Assembly (NCBI RefSeq): GCF_034134805.1
Contig: NZ_CP139419.1
Coordinates: 496,001 to 560,000 of the forward strand
Source: Streptococcus sp. S5
Lineage (GTDB): Bacteria > Bacillota > Bacilli > Lactobacillales > Streptococcaceae
DNA length: 64,000 nt
Reading direction: 5' to 3'
The position numbers and the translations under genes were made by a program. Positions 16,414-25,487 of this stretch are shown here, piece by piece (position 1 is the stretch's first letter; each line of letters starts with the position of its first letter). The notes below the pieces were generated by a model, which worked only from the letters and a program-made list of their open reading frames with translations, ran no database searches and was not told the origin of the DNA.

Positions 16414-17451
16414 ATGAAGAAAACAGTCTATACAAAAGCTGGGCAAGTGGGTCTAGTAGAAGTGGAGTGTCCACAGATTGAAGCACCAGATGATGTTATT
16501 CTCCGTATCGTCCGCACCTGTGTTTGTGGATCCGATCTATGGAGCTACCGCAATCCAGATATTGAAGCAGGTCATCAAAATAGTGGCCACGAAGCCATTG
16601 GGATCGTCGAAGAAATCGGTGAGGCCATTACCACGGTCAAACCAGGAGACTTTGTCATCGCGCCTTTCACCCATGGCTGTGGGGAGTGTGATGCCTGTCG
16701 TGCAGGTTATGATGGGACGTGTGACCGCCATATCGGCACTAACTGGTCTGACGGGGTTCAAGCAGAGTACATCCGTTTCCACTTTGCCAATTGGGCTCTT
16801 GTCAAAATTCCAGGGCAACCTTCTGATTATACAGAAGCTATGCTTAAATCCTTCTTGACGCTAGCAGATGTCATGCCGACGGGCTATCATGCGGCGCGTG
16901 TAGCAGATGTGCAAAAAGGTGACAAAGTCGTGGTCATTGGTGACGGTGCTGTTGGCCAATGTGCTGTCATTGCAGCTAAGATGCGTGGTGCATCGCAAAT
17001 CGTCCTTATGAGTCGCCACGAAGACCGTCAACAAATGGCCTTGGAGTCAGGTGCGACAGCTGTTGTGGCTGAGCGTGGTGAAGAAGGCATTGCCAAGGTC
17101 CGTGAAATCCTTGGTGGCGGAGCAGATGCGGCCCTTGAATGTGTCGGTACCGCAGCAGCTGTTGATCAAGCCCTTGGGGTGCTTCATAATGGTGGGCGTT
17201 TAGGTTTTGTCGGTGTCCCTCATTACAATAATCGTGCCCTTGGTTCGACCTTTGCCCAAAACATTTCGGTGGCAGGTGGGGCAGCCTCTGTTACTACCTA
17301 TGACAAGCAGTTCTTGCTCAAGGCTGTACTTGATGGCGACATCAACCCAGGTCGCGTCTTTACTCATAGCTATAGCTTGGATGAGATTGATCAAGCCTAT
17401 AAAGATATGGATGAACGTAAGACGATTAAGGCTATGATTGTACTGGACTAA
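16414..17451 (+). CDS. zinc-dependent alcohol dehydrogenase (AdhC-like)
   Basis: 345 residues, medium-chain dehydrogenase. Catalytic zinc ligands: Cys in CVCGSD (about residue 38) and GHE (about 59-60). Structural zinc: four cysteines in GCGECDACRAGYDGTCD (about 89-105). Rossmann motif GDGAVGQCA near residue 175. In pneumococcus the related gene follows czcD and the MerR regulator nmlR and is linked to aldehyde and S-nitrosothiol stress; here nmlR is missing from between them. A separate promoter with TATACT near 16373 precedes it. The substrate is inferred from synteny only. It ends in a strong bidirectional terminator. Confidence 0.88.
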   Translation: MKKTVYTKAGQVGLVEVECPQIEAPDDVILRIVRTCVCGSDLWSYRNPDIEAGHQNSGHEAIGIVEEIGEAITTVKPGDFVIAPFTHGCGECDACRAGYDGTCDRHIGTNWSDGVQAEYIRFHFANWALVKIPGQPSDYTEAMLKSFLTLADVMPTGYHAARVADVQKGDKVVVIGDGAVGQCAVIAAKMRGASQIVLMSRHEDRQQMALESGATAVVAERGEEGIAKVREILGGGADAALECVGTAAAVDQALGVLHNGGRLGFVGVPHYNNRALGSTFAQNISVAGGAASVTTYDKQFLLKAVLDGDINPGRVFTHSYSLDEIDQAYKDMDERKTIKAMIVLD

Positions 17452-17453
17452 CG

Positions 17454-17491
17454 AAAAAATTCTAGTAGAAAATATCTACTAGAATTTTTTA
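17454..17491. terminator. bidirectional terminator
   Basis: AAAAAATTCTAGTAGA pairs with TCTACTAGAATTTTTT around a short A/T loop, between the dehydrogenase gene and ltrA. Confidence 0.92.
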
Positions 17492-18634
17492 ATACAATTC
17501 CCAATCCGGACTTGAAAATTTCTTGGTTCGGGTCATATAAAAATGGATAAAGTGAACTTCCATTGCTAAAGTCATCACGGTTGCGATGGTAATGACAATG
17601 GTTGGATTGGCTGAGAAAAGAAGGGAGAGAACCAGTCCGATAAGGAACATCCCTGCTTGCAAACCATAATAGAGCTTGTCATACTTGAGGTGACTCTTGT
17701 TAAAATAGCCATTTGCAAGGATAGCAGCTTGAAAGAGGCCGATACCCGTATAGAAGAAGCCAGTCGCAAAATGGTGATGGACTTCTGGATTGACCAAGAA
17801 ACTCATAGACACAGTCACCATAATCAAGCCGATGAAAATTGGATAGTGACTATAAATTAGGAAGATTCCCTTATTCTTTCCTTCTTCATCAATGGCATGG
17901 TCAAACTTACCAAAGTAATTCATAAAGAGGTTGACCATGATGATAAAGTAAAGGATAGAGTGGATAGAGAAATTTTCAAGTGTAAAAAAATCTGCAAGGC
18001 CCATAATCATCTCACCAAAAGTGATGATAACTAAAAGCGAGATGCGTTCAATCAGGTGGGGGAGATTAATCTGAAAAAGACTTGTATGTCGAGTTAAGAT
18101 AATAGGCATGACGAAGGTCAAGAGAATCCCTAGCATATAGACATAGATACCAAAATCTATCGGAAGAAGTGCAGCTATGTAGATAGCCAAGGTCCTGAGC
18201 CCTGTCATCCAAAGAAAGCCCTTGATACTTTTTCGATTGGCTGGAGTAGTAGACTTACGCAAATACTCTACTAAGTATTGGAGAAATAGGGTTAAGGTCA
18301 GGGTTCCCACTGTCCAGCAGAAGGTATGAAAGTAGCTCTGCCAGTCATTGGTAATCATGTTTGAGATTAAGAGCAACATTGCCATATTGATGAACATGAC
18401 GGTCATATTGAAAAGGGAATTCTTTCCATAGCGGTTGGTATAGACGGTCTGAATCATCCAAGAATTGACCAAAACCAGAAGTGTCATCAGGAAACCAAAG
18501 ATGGCATCTAATGATAAGACTCCATGGTGAAGATGATGGATAAGGGCAGTGGTTTTGGAAATAGCGTAAACAAAGACCAGATCATAAAAGAGTTCACTAT
18601 ACTCAACCCGTTTGTGTTTGATAAGATTTGACAT
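17489..18634 (-). CDS. ltrA: low temperature requirement A (LtrA) family membrane protein
   Basis: 381 residues, about eleven hydrophobic segments. The family signature VEYSELFYDLVFVYAI lies at residues 10-25 and ERISLLVIITFGEMIMG around 195-210. The name comes from a Listeria gene needed for growth at low temperature; the biochemical function is not known. It is a single gene, convergent with the dehydrogenase, with its start ATG 18634 preceded by AAAGGAT. The region upstream (18635-18748) shows no further gene. Confidence 0.85.
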   Translation of the reverse strand: MSNLIKHKRVEYSELFYDLVFVYAISKTTALIHHLHHGVLSLDAIFGFLMTLLVLVNSWMIQTVYTNRYGKNSLFNMTVMFINMAMLLLISNMITNDWQSYFHTFCWTVGTLTLTLFLQYLVEYLRKSTTPANRKSIKGFLWMTGLRTLAIYIAALLPIDFGIYVYMLGILLTFVMPIILTRHTSLFQINLPHLIERISLLVIITFGEMIMGLADFFTLENFSIHSILYFIIMVNLFMNYFGKFDHAIDEEGKNKGIFLIYSHYPIFIGLIMVTVSMSFLVNPEVHHHFATGFFYTGIGLFQAAILANGYFNKSHLKYDKLYYGLQAGMFLIGLVLSLLFSANPTIVITIATVMTLAMEVHFIHFYMTRTKKFSSPDWELY

Positions 18635-18748
18635 GGGTTATCCTTTCTGCGATGTTTGAACAATTTATTATATCAGAAAAATGACAGTATATGATGGAAG
18701 GAAGGGGAGTAGACCAATCAATTTCATTGTGACGCAAATTGTCATTAC

Positions 18749-18856
18749 ATGACAACAGTTGATGTAGCCTATTTACTAGGATACTCCGAAGTGTCTTCCT
18801 TCTCACGAGCCTTTAAAAAATGGACCGGACAGACTATTTCAGAGTATCGCGAGTAG
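18749..18856 (+). pseudogene. AraC-family regulator remnant (last HTH helix only)
   Basis: The 35-residue frame reads [20 protein letters not shown], then [15 protein letters not shown] and a stop. This is the second helix-turn-helix of AraC/XylS regulators ([30 protein letters not shown]), which normally sits at the end of a protein of about 300 residues. The rest of the gene is absent upstream, so this is a decayed stub. It still has its own terminator at 18895-18925. Confidence 0.8.
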
Positions 18857-18894
18857 ATGCAGACAGAAGCTTAACAGCAGAAATTTCCATTATC

Positions 18895-18925
18895 AACACC
18901 AGATGTATTCATCTGGTGTTTTTAT
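18895..18925 (+). terminator. terminator behind the AraC remnant
   Basis: AACACCAGATG (18895-18905) pairs with CATCTGGTGTT (18910-18920), followed by TTTT. Confidence 0.9.
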
Positions 18926-18952
18926 CTTTCTGAAAAAAATGAAATTTTCTAC

Positions 18953-19015
18953 TTGACAAGTGAGTGTTCACTCACTATAATAGATTTATCATTAAAAAGT
19001 GAGTGAACACTCACC
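18953..19015 (+). promoter_or_regulatory. ABC/TetR operon promoter with two palindromic operators
   Basis: TTGACA (18953-18958), exactly 17 bases, TATAAT (18976-18981): a perfect consensus promoter. The spacer is itself the operator AGTGAGTGTTCACTCACT (18959-18976; 8-bp arms, TT centre). A second copy, AGTGAGTGAACACTCAC (18998-19014; the same site with AA centre), lies after the -10. The TetR protein encoded third in the operon (20849-21478) is the obvious ligand. Confidence 0.88.
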
Positions 19016-19028
19016 TGGGAGGAAGTAG

Positions 19029-19745
19029 ATGAAAACATTGCTACATTTACAAGATTTACAAAAATCTTTTGGTCAACAACTTGTGTTAAACCACGTTGGT
19101 TTTGAATTACAGTCTGGGGAAATCATTGGTCTAATCGGTCCTTCTGGTGCTGGTAAATCAACCATGATAAAAACCATGTTAGGAATGGAAAAGGCAGATA
19201 GCGGTATCGCTTTAGTCTTAGACCACACCATGCCCAATCGTCATATTCTGGGAGATATTGGCTATATGGCCCAGTCTGATGCTTTATATGAGGCTTTGTC
19301 AGGACAAGAAAATTTGGAATTTTTCGGTCAGCTAAAAGGCCTTTCCAAAAAAGACTTAAAGGATGAAATTGCCCATGTGGCTCAGGTGGTAGATTTAACA
19401 GAGCACTTAAATAAGGCTGTGTCTGGTTATTCCGGAGGCATGAAACGACGCTTGTCGCTGGCGATTGCGCTTTTAGGAAATCCTCAACTCCTGATTTTGG
19501 ACGAACCGACAGTTGGAATCGACCCTTCTCTTCGAAAGAAAATCTGGAAGGAATTAATTACTCTTAGAGACAAGGGTGTAGGAATTTTGGTTACCACCCA
19601 TGTCATGGATGAGGCAGAGCTGACAGATAAGGTTGGCCTCTTGTTAGGTGGAAACATCATTGCCTTTGATACACCAAAAAATCTCAAGGAAAGTTATGGT
19701 GTTTCAAGTATTGAAGAAGTCTTTTTGAAAGCGGAAGGAGAATAA
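19029..19745 (+). CDS. ABC transporter ATP-binding protein (exporter type)
   Basis: 238 residues. Walker A GPSGAGKST (about 38-46), signature YSGGMKRR (about 136), Walker B LLILDEPTVGIDP with catalytic Glu, switch His in TTHVMDEAE. The VSGYSGGMKRRLSLAIAL and GIDP features place it with ABC-2 type exporters such as DrrA or the Nod/CcmA group, moving drugs or lipids outward. It pairs with the permease gene that starts one base after its stop. First gene of a three-gene operon ending in its own TetR repressor; ribosome site GGGAGGAAG. Confidence 0.92.
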   Translation: MKTLLHLQDLQKSFGQQLVLNHVGFELQSGEIIGLIGPSGAGKSTMIKTMLGMEKADSGIALVLDHTMPNRHILGDIGYMAQSDALYEALSGQENLEFFGQLKGLSKKDLKDEIAHVAQVVDLTEHLNKAVSGYSGGMKRRLSLAIALLGNPQLLILDEPTVGIDPSLRKKIWKELITLRDKGVGILVTTHVMDEAELTDKVGLLLGGNIIAFDTPKNLKESYGVSSIEEVFLKAEGE

Positions 19746-19746
19746 G

Positions 19747-20829
19747 ATGAGAACCCTTGCCATTGCAAAAAAAGTTATCAAAGAATTGCTTCGTGACAAA
19801 CGAACCCTTGCCATGATGTTTGTGGCTCCAGTCTTTATCATGTGGTTGATGAACCTCATGTTTTCGGCTAGTACAACCGTGAACATCAAGCTAGCAACGC
19901 AGGATCTACCAACTAGTTTGGTAAAGAAAATGGATGATCTGGACCATGTCAATGTGAAAACATACAAAGACATGGAGCAAGCCAAAGAAGACTTGGCTGA
20001 TGAGAAAGTCGACGCCGTCATTTCTTATAAAGACGGGGAGTATCAGGTAGATTATGCCAATACAGATGCTTCGAAAACTGCTATGACCCGTCAAGTATTG
20101 CGGACCAGTATCGCCAGTGAAGGCACCAATCAACTATTAACTCGTGTTAAACAGGCCCTTCCTCAATTGAAACTGGATGCAAAATCACCAGAAATTAAGG
20201 AATCTTATGAGTATGGGAATGAAGATACAGGCTTCTTTGCCAGTATGATTCCAGTCTTGATTGGATTTGTCGTTTTCTTCTTTGTTTTCTTGATTTCAGG
20301 GATGGCGCTGTTGAAAGAACGCACCAGCGGCACCCTAGATCGCTTATTAGCCACTCCAGTTAAACGCTCTGAAATCGTCTATGGTTACATGATGTCTTAT
20401 GGGATCATCGCTATTCTTCAAACAGCGGTTGTTGTTTTAGCAGCTATCTGGTTGTTGAATATTGAAGTTGTCGGAAGTTTATTAAATGTTATAATAGTTA
20501 ATGTAGTATTGGCTCTTGTAGCACTCGCCTTCGGAATTCTCTTGTCCACCTTGGCAAAATCAGAATTCCAAATGATGCAATTTATTCCTCTTGTGATTAT
20601 GCCGCAGCTCTTTTTCTCAGGAATCATTCCTCTTGATTCAATGGGAGAATGGGCAAAAACAATTGGGAAGTTCTTGCCTTTGACCTACTCAGGTGATGCC
20701 ATGAGTCAGATTATTCTTTACGGACGTAACCTTGGGGATATTTTGCCAAATATCGGTGTTTTACTGCTTTTCCTTGTTGCTTTGACAATGCTGAATATTG
20801 TCGGATTGCGTCGGTATCGTAAGGTATAA
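19747..20829 (+). CDS. ABC-2 type permease, exporter
   Basis: 360 residues. One N-terminal helix (about 22-40), then an extracellular domain to about residue 170, then five helices, the layout of ABC-2/YhgE-DrrB-like export permeases. The segment TSGTLDRLLATPVKRSEIV (about 193-211) is the conserved cytoplasmic loop that contacts the ATPase, and FFSGIIPLDSMGEWAK is typical near the end. Expected substrates are amphiphilic drugs or toxic lipids; none can be named. It is tightly coupled to the ATPase gene upstream and followed 20 bases later by the regulator. Confidence 0.9.
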   Translation: MRTLAIAKKVIKELLRDKRTLAMMFVAPVFIMWLMNLMFSASTTVNIKLATQDLPTSLVKKMDDLDHVNVKTYKDMEQAKEDLADEKVDAVISYKDGEYQVDYANTDASKTAMTRQVLRTSIASEGTNQLLTRVKQALPQLKLDAKSPEIKESYEYGNEDTGFFASMIPVLIGFVVFFFVFLISGMALLKERTSGTLDRLLATPVKRSEIVYGYMMSYGIIAILQTAVVVLAAIWLLNIEVVGSLLNVIIVNVVLALVALAFGILLSTLAKSEFQMMQFIPLVIMPQLFFSGIIPLDSMGEWAKTIGKFLPLTYSGDAMSQIILYGRNLGDILPNIGVLLLFLVALTMLNIVGLRRYRKV

Positions 20830-20848
20830 AAATAATAAGGATGTGAGG

Positions 20849-21478
20849 ATGGATATGAACGAGAGTATTTTTGAGTCGTTTGAAGCTTATTTAGAGGGGG
20901 CAGACTATCCCAAAGGAAAGAAGAAAATTATGCAGGCAGCCGTCGATTTGATCTCGACCAAGGGTTATAATGGGACTTCAACCCTTCAAATTGCGGAGCA
21001 TGCCGGGCTTAGCCAAGCCACTCTCTTCAAGTATTTCCAGACCAAAGATGAGTTGCTGACAGCTATTTTACATCCGATCCTTCCTAGTCTTCTGGGAAAT
21101 TTTCTGGATCAACTCTTAAATTTTCAAACAACAGAGGAAAAAATTCACTATTTCGTTTATGACCGAATGAACTACCTCAAAACCAATCAAGCTCTCTTAA
21201 AAATCGTGTTACAGGAGATGTTTTCGAATGAAAAGATCAAGCAGGAGCAAGAACATATTTGGAGTTTCATTCAGGGTAGAATTGGTGACCTCCTTCAAGA
21301 ACTGAAAGCGGACCCTCGCATCAATCCTGATCTGACTATTTCCCAATTCCTGCGTATTCTGATTGGCCCGCTGCTTGCCTATTTTGGTCAGCTCTATATT
21401 CTTGGAACTAATGGGCAAGTGACCGATGAAGATCTTTCCTTGGTCGAAAAGCAAATCTTAGGTGGCTTGTGGAAATAG
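20849..21478 (+). CDS. TetR-family repressor of the ABC cassette
   Basis: 209 residues from ATG 20849 (ATG 20855 with better spaced GAGG is equally possible; an in-frame start at 20798 would overlap the permease gene and lacks support). HTH at about residues 40-62: TSTLQIAEHAGLSQATLFKYF. The variable C-terminal helical domain should bind the transported compound. It is the last gene of the operon whose promoter carries two TetR-sized palindromes, so autorepression with drug-induced release is the natural reading. Followed by a strong terminator. Confidence 0.9.
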   Translation: MDMNESIFESFEAYLEGADYPKGKKKIMQAAVDLISTKGYNGTSTLQIAEHAGLSQATLFKYFQTKDELLTAILHPILPSLLGNFLDQLLNFQTTEEKIHYFVYDRMNYLKTNQALLKIVLQEMFSNEKIKQEQEHIWSFIQGRIGDLLQELKADPRINPDLTISQFLRILIGPLLAYFGQLYILGTNGQVTDEDLSLVEKQILGGLWK

Positions 21479-21502
21479 GGGGATCTGATAGAAACAAACC
21501 AA

Positions 21503-21539
21503 AAAACCATATTCCATTTCAATGGGAATATGGTTTTTT
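21503..21539. terminator. bidirectional terminator
   Basis: AAAACCATATTCC (21503-21515) pairs with GGAATATGGTTTT (21525-21537), with T and A runs on both sides, between convergent genes. Confidence 0.92.
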
Positions 21540-21546
21540 ACAACTT

Positions 21547-24261
21547 TTATTTCAAATTCGACATCACTTGTTTCTTGGTGAAGGTGCGCTCTTGTTTATT
21601 AGCTAAGGCCTTAATGCGCGCATCAAGGAGAATAGCGCGACCTTCGGCACTTCGGGTATAGACGAGGTCATACTTACCTAGGCTCTTTCGGATTTGCTCC
21701 ACAAAGGCTTGGGCATCCTCTTTCCGTTTGTCAAAGAGGCTTGGTACAGCGAAATATTCTGTTTGATCGGATACCTTTTCCTGTGCTTTCAGGATATAGC
21801 GCTGATTTTCAATCGGTGCGAAGAATTCGATCATGGTTTGCGAGAAGAGTTCCTTTTCCCGCATGGTTCCGCCCTTCAAATAGATCAGCGTGTTGATGGC
21901 ATCCTTTCTGTCTCGTACGACTTGGATGCGGGTTTCTTGGGTCTGGATCTGGCCAGAAAGGAGTAGGGCTTGGTGAATAGCCTGGCCGAAGACTTCTAAC
22001 CGTTTATAAGGGCTCTTATAGAGATAGTAGCGCAGCCAAGCAAGGAGAGCGAGAACAGCTAAAACGAATAGAAGAATTAGAGACGCTTTATTCCCTCCGC
22101 CTCTATGTGAATAGTAAAAAAGGTTGGCGACAGAATCGGTCAAAGCTGCGGCCGTCAGCCAACGAGCTAGCTTTCTGGCGTCAAAAAATAGGGCCAGGGG
22201 CAGGAAGTGTTTATCCACTTGTACCTCGTTAGCAATCTCCATATTCTCCAGAATCGGCAGGGCTGATTTCCAGCCGTCTCGGAGTTCTTGACGATGGGTA
22301 GAGCGCTCTAAGGTCTCTTCATTGAGTTTTTGCAACTGTTTTTTAGTATAGCGGATATTGTCAAAGGCTAGACGTTCGATGCCAGATTCGATGAAGGGCT
22401 CCTTGTAATGGAGGCCTAAAAATTGTTTCATCCGTCTTTCTAAGAGCTCCAGATCAGGACTGTATTCTTTCAACTGATCAGTGATGGCTTCGATCTCTTC
22501 TTTTTCAAGATCGGACTTTTCATACCATTTTTTTAGGGAAAGATTAATGGAGACCAGGTGCCAGATGTTGCTGGTCTTATTTGGATCTTCGGGCCACACT
22601 CGGATGGCACGACCTCGCATTTGGTTACTGAGCATAAAGCTACCGACAAAGCTCGCTAGGATCAGGGAATTGACGCAAGGAGCATCCCAGCCTTCCCCTA
22701 GAAGTGACTTGGTTCCAATGACGACTTGGATAAGCCCTTCTTGAAAGAGCTGGGTCACAGCTGTCACCAACTCATGTTGAGAACCAACCAAGCGAACCTT
22801 GAGAAAGTCATCTGGAGATAATTGGCCGACACTTTGGTAAGTCAGTCTGTCCGCCCCTAGAAGTTCTTCTAATCTTGGCTTAGCAACCGTCGGGATGATG
22901 ACGATGCTACCAGTCAAGACAGCGATGGCGGGAGGAGTTGCTTGCTCTAAGCTTTCCCTGCGAATGGATTCGAAATAAGAGAGTACTCCCAACTGAGTGA
23001 ATTGGGCGTCCCTATTCCCGAGATGAACCTCAAAGTCTTGGCGAATGTAGTCTGTTAGGACCAGTTGGCGCAGTCGGCTACCAAGAGTCTGGTATTCGGC
23101 CTTGAAAATCTCTCGAACCGCATTGAGTTTTCCGAGGGATTGGTTGAGCAGAAGGTCTTGTTTTTTGTTGCGGACCAGTTTGACTTGTTTTCGATCGATC
23201 AAGCTGGCTGCTTTTAGTTCATGGAGAACTTGCTTTTCGTAATCCTCAGGTAGATTGTACCAGTGAGGCACCTGAAAGAGTAGGCCTTGCAGGAGAATTT
23301 CAAGCCAGTCCAGGGTGAAAGCAGGTAGTTTTTTGGCTCCTAAAAGGTCCTGGAAACGTTGGGGAAAGTCAATTCCCTTGCTTCGAAGAAAGATCAGGGT
23401 AGCAGAGAGATACTTGGGATCATTGAGCAATTCATCATCACTGATCTGACCCGATAAAGCTTGGCAGTTTTGGAGGTATTGGCAAAAGAGGGGATCGGAA
23501 GTCAGTTGTTGCAAGAGAGCATTCTTTTGTTGGCTAAAAGCATCCAATTGCTCTTGCTCTTCCTTGGTTGGAAAGGCAAAGTAGACATAGTCTTGATGAG
23601 GACAAAGGGTGTCTTCCTTGACCAATTCGGGAACCGTAATTTCCTCATCGATCTCACCACACATGCGGATATAGCGATCCCAAAGGGCAGGGTCTCCTTC
23701 ATAGGGAGGGGTAGCGGTAAGGGAGATCATCTTTAAGTCAGGGAAGGCTTGACGAAAGGCTTCCAAACTCTTCCACCACTCATTGCGCAGGTGGTGGCAC
23801 TCGTCTAAACAAAGGGTGCCGAGTGAGATGGCTTTGAAAGTAGTAAAGATATCAAAGTCTTTGAAATCAAATGTTTCAATCTCTGCCTGATCATCGGTAT
23901 CCTCAGCTTGTGATTGACCGACGACTTGGTTCATGGCGCTGTGTAGGGCTTGATAGGTAGCCACTGTAATCAGCTTAGGATGTTTGAGGTCCTGAGAGAT
24001 CAATTGCTCCGCTTGGCTTTCATCACTCAAGAATGCCTGGATAATCCGGTCCACCCATTGTTGACGAATGGTGACCGTAGGAGCCAAGATCAGGGTTGGC
24101 TGGCCGAAGCGTCTGATAAATTCGATTCCCAGGGTTGTTTTTCCAGAGCCAGGAGCTGCTACCAAATGCAGGTGGCCATCCGCCATAAAAGCGTCACTCT
24201 TATCGAGAACTCGTTTTTGATAGTGTCTCCATTGACCTGTAAAGGCTAGTTCTTGTAACAT
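21547..24261 (-). CDS. SF2 DEAD/DEAH helicase with a predicted membrane segment
   Basis: 904 residues. Motif I APGSGKTT (36-43), motif II DECH (about 153-156), motif III SLTATPP (about 179), a C-terminal helicase domain with LLGEGWDAP and motif VI NQMRGRAIR (about 543). Order and spacing are those of a working XPB/SSL2-like ATPase. Unusually, residues about 726-747 (LILLFVLAVLALLAWLRYY) form a clear hydrophobic segment flanked by basic residues, followed by about 150 residues of unknown soluble sequence with a possible nuclease-like or regulatory role. Single gene, own terminator; not next to a nuclease or methylase, so a defence role is only a guess. Start ATG 24261 has ribosome site GGAGGAAACC. 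Confidence 0.88.
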   Translation of the reverse strand: MLQELAFTGQWRHYQKRVLDKSDAFMADGHLHLVAAPGSGKTTLGIEFIRRFGQPTLILAPTVTIRQQWVDRIIQAFLSDESQAEQLISQDLKHPKLITVATYQALHSAMNQVVGQSQAEDTDDQAEIETFDFKDFDIFTTFKAISLGTLCLDECHHLRNEWWKSLEAFRQAFPDLKMISLTATPPYEGDPALWDRYIRMCGEIDEEITVPELVKEDTLCPHQDYVYFAFPTKEEQEQLDAFSQQKNALLQQLTSDPLFCQYLQNCQALSGQISDDELLNDPKYLSATLIFLRSKGIDFPQRFQDLLGAKKLPAFTLDWLEILLQGLLFQVPHWYNLPEDYEKQVLHELKAASLIDRKQVKLVRNKKQDLLLNQSLGKLNAVREIFKAEYQTLGSRLRQLVLTDYIRQDFEVHLGNRDAQFTQLGVLSYFESIRRESLEQATPPAIAVLTGSIVIIPTVAKPRLEELLGADRLTYQSVGQLSPDDFLKVRLVGSQHELVTAVTQLFQEGLIQVVIGTKSLLGEGWDAPCVNSLILASFVGSFMLSNQMRGRAIRVWPEDPNKTSNIWHLVSINLSLKKWYEKSDLEKEEIEAITDQLKEYSPDLELLERRMKQFLGLHYKEPFIESGIERLAFDNIRYTKKQLQKLNEETLERSTHRQELRDGWKSALPILENMEIANEVQVDKHFLPLALFFDARKLARWLTAAALTDSVANLFYYSHRGGGNKASLILLFVLAVLALLAWLRYYLYKSPYKRLEVFGQAIHQALLLSGQIQTQETRIQVVRDRKDAINTLIYLKGGTMREKELFSQTMIEFFAPIENQRYILKAQEKVSDQTEYFAVPSLFDKRKEDAQAFVEQIRKSLGKYDLVYTRSAEGRAILLDARIKALANKQERTFTKKQVMSNLK

Positions 24262-24326
24262 TGGTTTCCTCCCTCTATCAGGATTATTATATCATAAATG
24301 AGGTGAGCGACCGATCCCTTCAAGCC

Positions 24327-25370
24327 TTAGAGTGACTCAATCACCTGACACAAGGCTTCTACATCTTCCTTTCGAGTGGACCAGGAGGTCGCAAAACGAA
24401 TAACGGTTAGTTCATCATCATACTTTTCCCAGAAGGAGAAGACCACTTTTTCAGAGAGTTTTTCCATCTGCTCTTTGGTCACCAAGCAAAAGATCTGGTT
24501 GGTCGGATTTTCAAAATAGAGGGGGAGTCCTGCTCTTTTACAAGCTTGACGGATTTGATTGGCATCAGTAATCGCATCTTGACCGATAGTGTCATATAAA
24601 TGGTCCTTGAACAATTCGTCAAATTGGATGCCTAACAGTCTGCCTTTAGCTAAGAGAGCACCGTGTTGCTTGATGATGGTGGTCATATAAGGCAGAAGAC
24701 GAGGATTGGGAATGACTACCGCCTCTCCAAACATGGCCCCGCACTTGGTGCCACCGATGTAAAAAGCATCACAGAGCTGGGCGAGGTCGGCTAGAGTCAC
24801 ATCATTTTCAGGACAAGCCAGAGCATAGGCTAGACGGGCTCCATCGACAAAGAGTTTGACCTCGTGCTCTTTGCAGACGTGAGCAATGGCTTCCAATTCA
24901 GATTTGCTATAGAGGGTCCCAAGCTCAGTCGGTTGTGAGATGTAGACCATGCCTGGCATGACCATGTGTTCGTGATTGCCATCTGCCCAGTAATCTTCAA
25001 TGGTTTCTTTGATTTGTTGGGCGTTCAATTTTCCGTCTGCTGTATCGAGTTCTAGAACCTTGTGGCCACCAAACTCGATAGCCCCAGCCTCGTGCACACT
25101 GACATGCCCAGTTTTCGCTGCGATCACTCCTTGATAAGATTGAAGGAGGCTATCGATCATGATTTGATTGGTTTGGGTCCCGCCCATAAGAAAGCGAACT
25201 TCTGCTTGGGGACAGTCACATGCCTCTCGAATCCGTTCAATGGCACTTTCAGTAATCGGATCTGTCCCGTAACCTGTCATTTCCACTTGGTTGGTTTCCA
25301 TCATCCGCTTAAGGATGTTAGGATGTGCTCCTTGTAAATAGTCGTTGGCGAAATTCAGTTGTGTTTTCAT
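24327..25370 (-). CDS. threonine aldolase / beta-eliminating lyase family PLP enzyme
   Basis: 347 residues. Fold-type I PLP enzyme: GTQTNQ binds phosphate (about residue 65), VDGARLAYAL carries the Asp/Arg that hold the cofactor (about 176), and GGTKCG carries the Schiff-base lysine (about 205). This matches low-specificity L-threonine aldolases, which split threonine to glycine and acetaldehyde. Divergent from a LysR gene that starts 117 bases away and may control it. Family sure; exact substrate (threonine, allo-threonine or another beta-hydroxy amino acid) not. Confidence 0.85.
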   Translation of the reverse strand: MKTQLNFANDYLQGAHPNILKRMMETNQVEMTGYGTDPITESAIERIREACDCPQAEVRFLMGGTQTNQIMIDSLLQSYQGVIAAKTGHVSVHEAGAIEFGGHKVLELDTADGKLNAQQIKETIEDYWADGNHEHMVMPGMVYISQPTELGTLYSKSELEAIAHVCKEHEVKLFVDGARLAYALACPENDVTLADLAQLCDAFYIGGTKCGAMFGEAVVIPNPRLLPYMTTIIKQHGALLAKGRLLGIQFDELFKDHLYDTIGQDAITDANQIRQACKRAGLPLYFENPTNQIFCLVTKEQMEKLSEKVVFSFWEKYDDELTVIRFATSWSTRKEDVEALCQVIESL

Positions 25371-25487
25371 TTGGTTGCTTCTCTTTCTTTATTGATGCTA
25401 TTAGTTTAAAATAATTTTTGATATTACACAAACGGCAAAAACTCATCTTATCTATGATATAATGGAATAGATAAGGAGGAGAAGTTT

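Noticed and set aside
21547..24261. Calling the helicase part of a restriction or phage-defence system
   Set aside because: No methylase, nuclease or other defence gene is adjacent; the membrane segment is unusual but does not prove such a role.
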